Source: Hyalangium ruber (GTDB lineage: Bacteria > Myxococcota > Myxococcia > Myxococcales > Myxococcaceae). Taken from it: 64,000 nt of DNA. The position numbers were made by a program, and so were the translations under genes. Below, in pieces: positions 60,210 through 64,000 of the stretch; position 1 is the first letter of the stretch; the number at the start of each line of letters is the position of its first letter. The stretch covers positions 248,001 through 312,000 of the forward strand of contig NZ_JAXIVS010000004.1 of NCBI RefSeq assembly GCF_034259325.1, given 5' to 3'. Below the pieces are notes generated by a model. It saw only the letters and a program-made list of their open reading frames with translations. It ran no database searches and was not told the origin of the DNA.

Positions 60210-61493
60210 CTACCGGTCCTGGCCCACGAGCTGCGTCATCCGCCGGGCCAGTCGCCGCCAGGGGTTGGTCACTCCTCCCGCATCCAGGGTGATCTCCCGC
60301 GAGTACCGCAGATCCTTCTCCCAACCCTGCTCCAGCTTGCGGGCGAAGGCCTCGTCCGCCACCACCATCGAGCCCTCGGCCAGCTTGTTGAGCGACAGCG
60401 CGTCCAGGTTGGTGGAGCCCACCACGCTCAGCCAGTCATCCACGAGCATCGTCTTCGCGTGCATCATCGACGCCTGGTACTCCCAGATGCGCACGCCCGC
60501 CTTCAGCAACTCCTGGTAGGTGGCCCGCTGCGAGGCGCGGATGATGGGCACGTCATGCACCGGGCCCGGCCCCAGCACCCGCACGTCCACGCCCTCGTGG
60601 GCCTTGTGGACGAGCTGCTCGAGCACCGCGTTGTTCGGCGTGAAGTACGCGTTGGCGATCCACAGGCGCTTGCGCGCGGCGGCGATGACCAGGCGCACCA
60701 TCCGCTCGGCATCCGTCATCCCCAGCTTGCCATTGCTCGCCACGAAGCCCGCGCGCACCGGCCCGCGCTGAAGCGGCTCGGGCAGATCCTCCGGGTGCAG
60801 CAGGCTGCCCCCCGCCTCCTGCCACGTGCGAGAGAACTCGAGCTGCATCCGGCACACCGCCGGGCCCTCCACGCGGATATGCGTGTCTCGCCACTCCTCG
60901 GGCTGCAGGCCATCCCCGTCCCACACCTTCCAGATGCCGAAGCCCCCCGTGTAGCCAATCTTCCCGTCGACGATGACGAGCTTCTGGTGGGTGCGCCCCA
61001 GGATCCGCCCCAGCACCTTGCCCGCCAGCGGCCGGTAGTAATGCACCTCCACCCCGCACTCGGTGAGCCGGCGCTCCACCTTCTGGTCGAAGTCCTTGTC
61101 GCCGCGGACTTCCTCGCTGCCCACGGGGTCCACCACCACGCGGCAGCGCACCCCCGCGCTCACCCGCTCCCGCAGCGCCTCCACGAGCCGGTCGGACACC
61201 GGGCTCGGGCGCCAGATGTAGACCAGGACATGCACGCTCTCCTTCGCCTGGCGGATGTCCTCCAGCATCCGGTCGAACACCGCGCGGTTCTCCAGCAACT
61301 CCACCTGGTGCCCCTCCTCCAGGCACACGCCGGTGGACTGGAACAGCACGAAGGAGAACCCATCTGGCCCGGGCGGCAGGTGGAACGGGCCCTTCATCTC
61401 GTGGCGCCGCCCCTCCGTCTCATCCCACCCGTGGGCGCCCGGCTGCGGCACCACGTCGTCCAGCACATCTTCCCCCGCCGCCTCTGCGTCCAT
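60210..61493 (-). CDS. Phospholipase D-like protein (cardiolipin synthase type)
   Basis: 427 residues from ATG 61493 (ATG 61508 also possible; GGAGG lies just before 61493). Two HKD motifs: HQKLVIVDGKIGYTGGFG with His169, Lys171, Asp176, and HAKTMLVDDWLSVVGSTN with His345, Lys347, Asp352. This is the bacterial cardiolipin synthase family, which joins two phosphatidylglycerols. There is no N-terminal transmembrane pair, so it resembles ClsB/soluble types rather than ClsA. The exact substrate is not certain. Divergent from the acyl-CoA oxidase gene, with 164 bases between. Confidence 0.88.
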   Translation of the reverse strand: MDAEAAGEDVLDDVVPQPGAHGWDETEGRRHEMKGPFHLPPGPDGFSFVLFQSTGVCLEEGHQVELLENRAVFDRMLEDIRQAKESVHVLVYIWRPSPVSDRLVEALRERVSAGVRCRVVVDPVGSEEVRGDKDFDQKVERRLTECGVEVHYYRPLAGKVLGRILGRTHQKLVIVDGKIGYTGGFGIWKVWDGDGLQPEEWRDTHIRVEGPAVCRMQLEFSRTWQEAGGSLLHPEDLPEPLQRGPVRAGFVASNGKLGMTDAERMVRLVIAAARKRLWIANAYFTPNNAVLEQLVHKAHEGVDVRVLGPGPVHDVPIIRASQRATYQELLKAGVRIWEYQASMMHAKTMLVDDWLSVVGSTNLDALSLNKLAEGSMVVADEAFARKLEQGWEKDLRYSREITLDAGGVTNPWRRLARRMTQLVGQDR

Positions 61494-61657
61494 CGCCCCT
61501 CCGGCCATCCGTCCCGCCAAGCTAGGGACGCGGCGCGCCCAGGCCAGTCTGGGCAAAGCTCCCACCTGTCTTTCCGACAACGGTGCAACCCGGCATTGCC
61601 CCGAGCGGAGCGTCGTGGCGAACTGTGCCTGTCCGCCTGCCCTCCGGAGAGCCACTC

Positions 61658-63997
61658 ATGTCCATCAATGACGCGCAGGACCCTTCCGCCCAGGAGTTGC
61701 TGTCCCTGCCGCGCCTGGCACCGCTCGTGCCCATGCTCTACGTGGCGTGGACGGACGGCGAGCTGACCCCGGAGGAGCTCCGCGCCCTGGGCGCCGCCGC
61801 CCGCGCCCAGCCGTGGTTGGACCTGCGCTCCAGCGCGGTGCTCGCACAGTGGTTGGATCCACTCTCCCCGCCCACGCCCCGCGCCCTGGCCCAGGTGCGC
61901 GAGCACATCCGCCGCACCGCCGAGCGCCTGAGCACCAGCAACCAGCAGAGCCTCGCGGAGCTGGGCGCGCAGCTGGCCGAGCTGCTCGGAGGCAAGGACG
62001 CCCTGCCCGCGCCGATGCAGGAGCTGGCGCGCACCCTGGCCCCGATGGAGACGGCCCTGGGCCTGTCTGGCGTCGAGGCCGTGCGCTCCCTGCTGCCCGC
62101 CTCCGGCCACCGCCGGGAGGCGCCCGTGTCCCAGGCCTCCTTCCACGTGGACGCGCTGCGCACCGTGCTGGAGCGCACCTACACCGCCGAGCGCGCCCAG
62201 GTGCGCCAGTGGCTCCGCGAGCCCGCGTTCCGCCACGCGGACGAGCGCGACACGGCGGCGTACCGGGCGCGGGTGTTCTCCTGGCTGGAGCAGCTCTCCG
62301 AGCGCGGGCTGGGGAAGCTGGCCTACCCGGATGACCTGACGAAGGTGGACCTGGGCGCCTTCATCGCCGCCTTCGAGACGCTGGCCTACTTCGACCTGAG
62401 CCTCGTGGTGAAGGTGGGAGTGAACTTCGGGCTGTTCGGCGGCAGCATCTACTTCCTGGGCACGGAGCGGCACCACCGCGAGGTGCTGCCGAAGGTGGCC
62501 TCGCTGGAGCTGCCGGGTTGCTTCGCCATGAGCGAGCTGGGCCACGGCTCCAACGTGCGGGACGTGGAGACGGTGGCCCGCTACGACGCGGGGACGGGCG
62601 AGTTCGTGGTGCATACGCCCTCGGAGACGGCGCGCAAGGAGTGGATCGGCAACGCGGCCCAGCACGCGCGGATGGCCACGGTGTTCGCACAGCTCGAGGT
62701 GAACGGCGAGCGCCATGGTGTCCACGCGCTGCTCGTGCCGCTGCGAGACGAGAAGGGGCGCCTGCTGCCGGGCGTGCGGGTAGAGGACTGCGGGCTGAAG
62801 ATGGGGCTCAACGGCGTGGACAACGGGCGGCTGTGGTTCGACCAGGTGCGCGTACCTCGCGAGAACCTGCTGGACCGCTTCGCGCAGGTGAGCGCGGAGG
62901 GCGAGTACACCAGCACCATCACCAGCGCCTCCAAGCGCTTCTTCACCATGCTGGGCACGCTGGTGGCGGGCCGGGTGAGCGTGGCGTGCGGAGGGCTGAG
63001 CGCGACCAAGAGCGGCCTGGCCATCGCCATCGCCTACGGAGACCAGCGCCGGCAGTTCGGCCCGGCCGGAGCCGACGAGGTGCGGCTGCTGGACTACCAG
63101 ACGCACCAACTGAAGCTGCTGCGCCCGCTGGCGACCACCTACGCCTTGGACTTCGCGCTGAAGTACCTGGTGAAGCGCTACGTGGGGCGCACGGAAGCAG
63201 ACGCGATGGAGGTGGAGGCGCTGGCCGCGGGCCTCAAGGCGTACGCCACGTGGCAGACCACGCGGACGCTGCAGGTGGCGCGCGAGGCGTGCGGCGGCCA
63301 GGGGTATCTGGTGGCCAACCGACTGCCCTCGCTGAAGGCGGACACGGATGTATTCACCACCTTCGAGGGCGACAACACGGTGCTGATGCAGCTGGTGGCC
63401 AAGAGCCTGCTCACCGGCTATCGGCAGCAGTTCGCGGACGACCGCGTCTTCACGGTCATGCGGTTCATCGTGGAGCGGGCCTCGGGCGCGCTGTCGGACC
63501 GCAACCCGTTCCAGGTGCGGCGCACGGGCAGCGAGCACCTGCGGGATGGGGACTTCCAGCTGCGAGCGCTGCGCTTCCGGGAGGCGGACCTGCTGGCCTC
63601 AGCGGCGCGGCGGCTGCGCAAGCGCCTGGGCACGGGCATGGACTCGTTCCAGGCGTTCAACCAGGTGCAGGACCACCTGCTGACGCTGGCGCACGCGCAC
63701 GTGCAGCGCGTGGTGCTGGAGCAGTTCCTGGCGGGCGTGGAGCAGGTGGAGGACCCGGCGGTGAAGGCGGTGCTGGGGCGGCTGTGTGACTTGTACGGCC
63801 TGGGCTGCCTGATGGACGCCAGCGGCTGGTTCCTGGAGAACGAGCACATCGAGAGCGGCAAGGCCAAGGCCATCCGCAAGGAGGTGTCGCGGCTGTGTAC
63901 GGAGGTGCGGCCGGACGCGGTGGCGCTGATTCAGGCCTTCGGGATTCCGGACGCGTGCCTGGATGCGCCCATTGGCCTGGGGCACCTGTCGCCGTGA
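61658..63997 (+). CDS. Acyl-CoA oxidase/dehydrogenase family enzyme
   Basis: 779 residues. After an N-terminal helical extension of about 150 residues (with PLVPMLYVAWTDGELTPEELRAL, TerB-like in pattern), the acyl-CoA dehydrogenase fold follows: AMSELGHGSNVRDVET (substrate/FAD region, Glu293), RVEDCGLKMGLNGVDNGRLWFDQVRVP, and FTTFEGDNTVL with the catalytic Glu570 as in peroxisomal acyl-CoA oxidases, and REACGGQGYL. The C-terminal 200 residues are the extra helical domain of ACOX enzymes. Predicted reaction: FAD-dependent alpha,beta-oxidation of acyl-CoA, probably in fatty-acid degradation. ATG 61658 after GGAG; the frame is open further up. Ends three bases before the window edge. Confidence 0.92.
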   Translation: MSINDAQDPSAQELLSLPRLAPLVPMLYVAWTDGELTPEELRALGAAARAQPWLDLRSSAVLAQWLDPLSPPTPRALAQVREHIRRTAERLSTSNQQSLAELGAQLAELLGGKDALPAPMQELARTLAPMETALGLSGVEAVRSLLPASGHRREAPVSQASFHVDALRTVLERTYTAERAQVRQWLREPAFRHADERDTAAYRARVFSWLEQLSERGLGKLAYPDDLTKVDLGAFIAAFETLAYFDLSLVVKVGVNFGLFGGSIYFLGTERHHREVLPKVASLELPGCFAMSELGHGSNVRDVETVARYDAGTGEFVVHTPSETARKEWIGNAAQHARMATVFAQLEVNGERHGVHALLVPLRDEKGRLLPGVRVEDCGLKMGLNGVDNGRLWFDQVRVPRENLLDRFAQVSAEGEYTSTITSASKRFFTMLGTLVAGRVSVACGGLSATKSGLAIAIAYGDQRRQFGPAGADEVRLLDYQTHQLKLLRPLATTYALDFALKYLVKRYVGRTEADAMEVEALAAGLKAYATWQTTRTLQVAREACGGQGYLVANRLPSLKADTDVFTTFEGDNTVLMQLVAKSLLTGYRQQFADDRVFTVMRFIVERASGALSDRNPFQVRRTGSEHLRDGDFQLRALRFREADLLASAARRLRKRLGTGMDSFQAFNQVQDHLLTLAHAHVQRVVLEQFLAGVEQVEDPAVKAVLGRLCDLYGLGCLMDASGWFLENEHIESGKAKAIRKEVSRLCTEVRPDAVALIQAFGIPDACLDAPIGLGHLSP

Positions 63998-64000
63998 GGT

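Overview
The window looks like a chromosomal segment of a Cystobacterineae-type myxobacterium. Reasons: very high GC, a DUF2381-type secreted protein (a family largely confined to Myxococcales), an RCC1-repeat lipoprotein, a fused Ser/Thr kinase, a giant TPR protein, many small secreted lipoproteins, a remnant of a Uma2 gene, and minor-pilin genes. I saw no rRNA or tRNA gene, no CRISPR array and no intact transposase. All assignments come from reading the sequence; no search was run.

Layout. 1-0.9 kb: end of an FG-GAP repeat protein cut by the window edge, then a truncated yraN (UPF0102) fragment. 0.9-4.4 kb: a three-part protein (nucleoside-phosphorylase domain, P-loop NTPase, TPR array) with the build of an NLR-like immune sensor; this is the strongest candidate for an undescribed system. 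4.7-5.4 kb: two tandem Cys-rich lipoproteins. 5.7-8 kb: LysR regulator diverging from an NTF2-like protein, then a GST. 8-11.9 kb: lipoprotein with 21 RCC1 repeats. 11.9-15.1 kb: a second GST with twin palindromic operators, a Tat-exported cholesterol-oxidase-like enzyme and an unknown partner. 15.2-18.1 kb: DUF899 protein and a winged-helix regulator, divergent from a tiny CxxC membrane protein and a beta-propeller protein. 18.2-24 kb: carotenoid oxygenase, then a TonB-dependent receptor with a beta-helix lipoprotein. 24-28.1 kb: Uma2 remnant, a zinc-ribbon/HEAT-like/coiled-coil protein and a subtilase.

28.2-39.6 kb (minus strand): a tightly packed run of giant TPR protein, lipoprotein, queC and a VanX-like D-Ala-D-Ala dipeptidase, with TGATG couplings at the last two junctions. 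39.8-42.4 kb: kinase fused to a degenerate class III cyclase domain. 42.4-48.3 kb: a lipoprotein with a charged tail and an 1806-residue polytopic membrane protein with an N-terminal zinc ribbon. 48.5-54.2 kb (minus strand): argC-argB followed by four minor pilin/pseudopilin-type genes, nearly all overlapping or separated by a few bases.

54.3-59.5 kb is accessory: a GNAT enzyme, a relatively AT-rich secreted protein, a gene-poor stretch with a perfect 19-bp inverted repeat, a DUF2381 protein with lipoprotein partner, and a frameshifted Cys-rich lipoprotein. The window ends with housekeeping-type genes: an endonuclease III homologue, a phospholipase-D/cardiolipin-synthase-like enzyme and an acyl-CoA oxidase-like enzyme.
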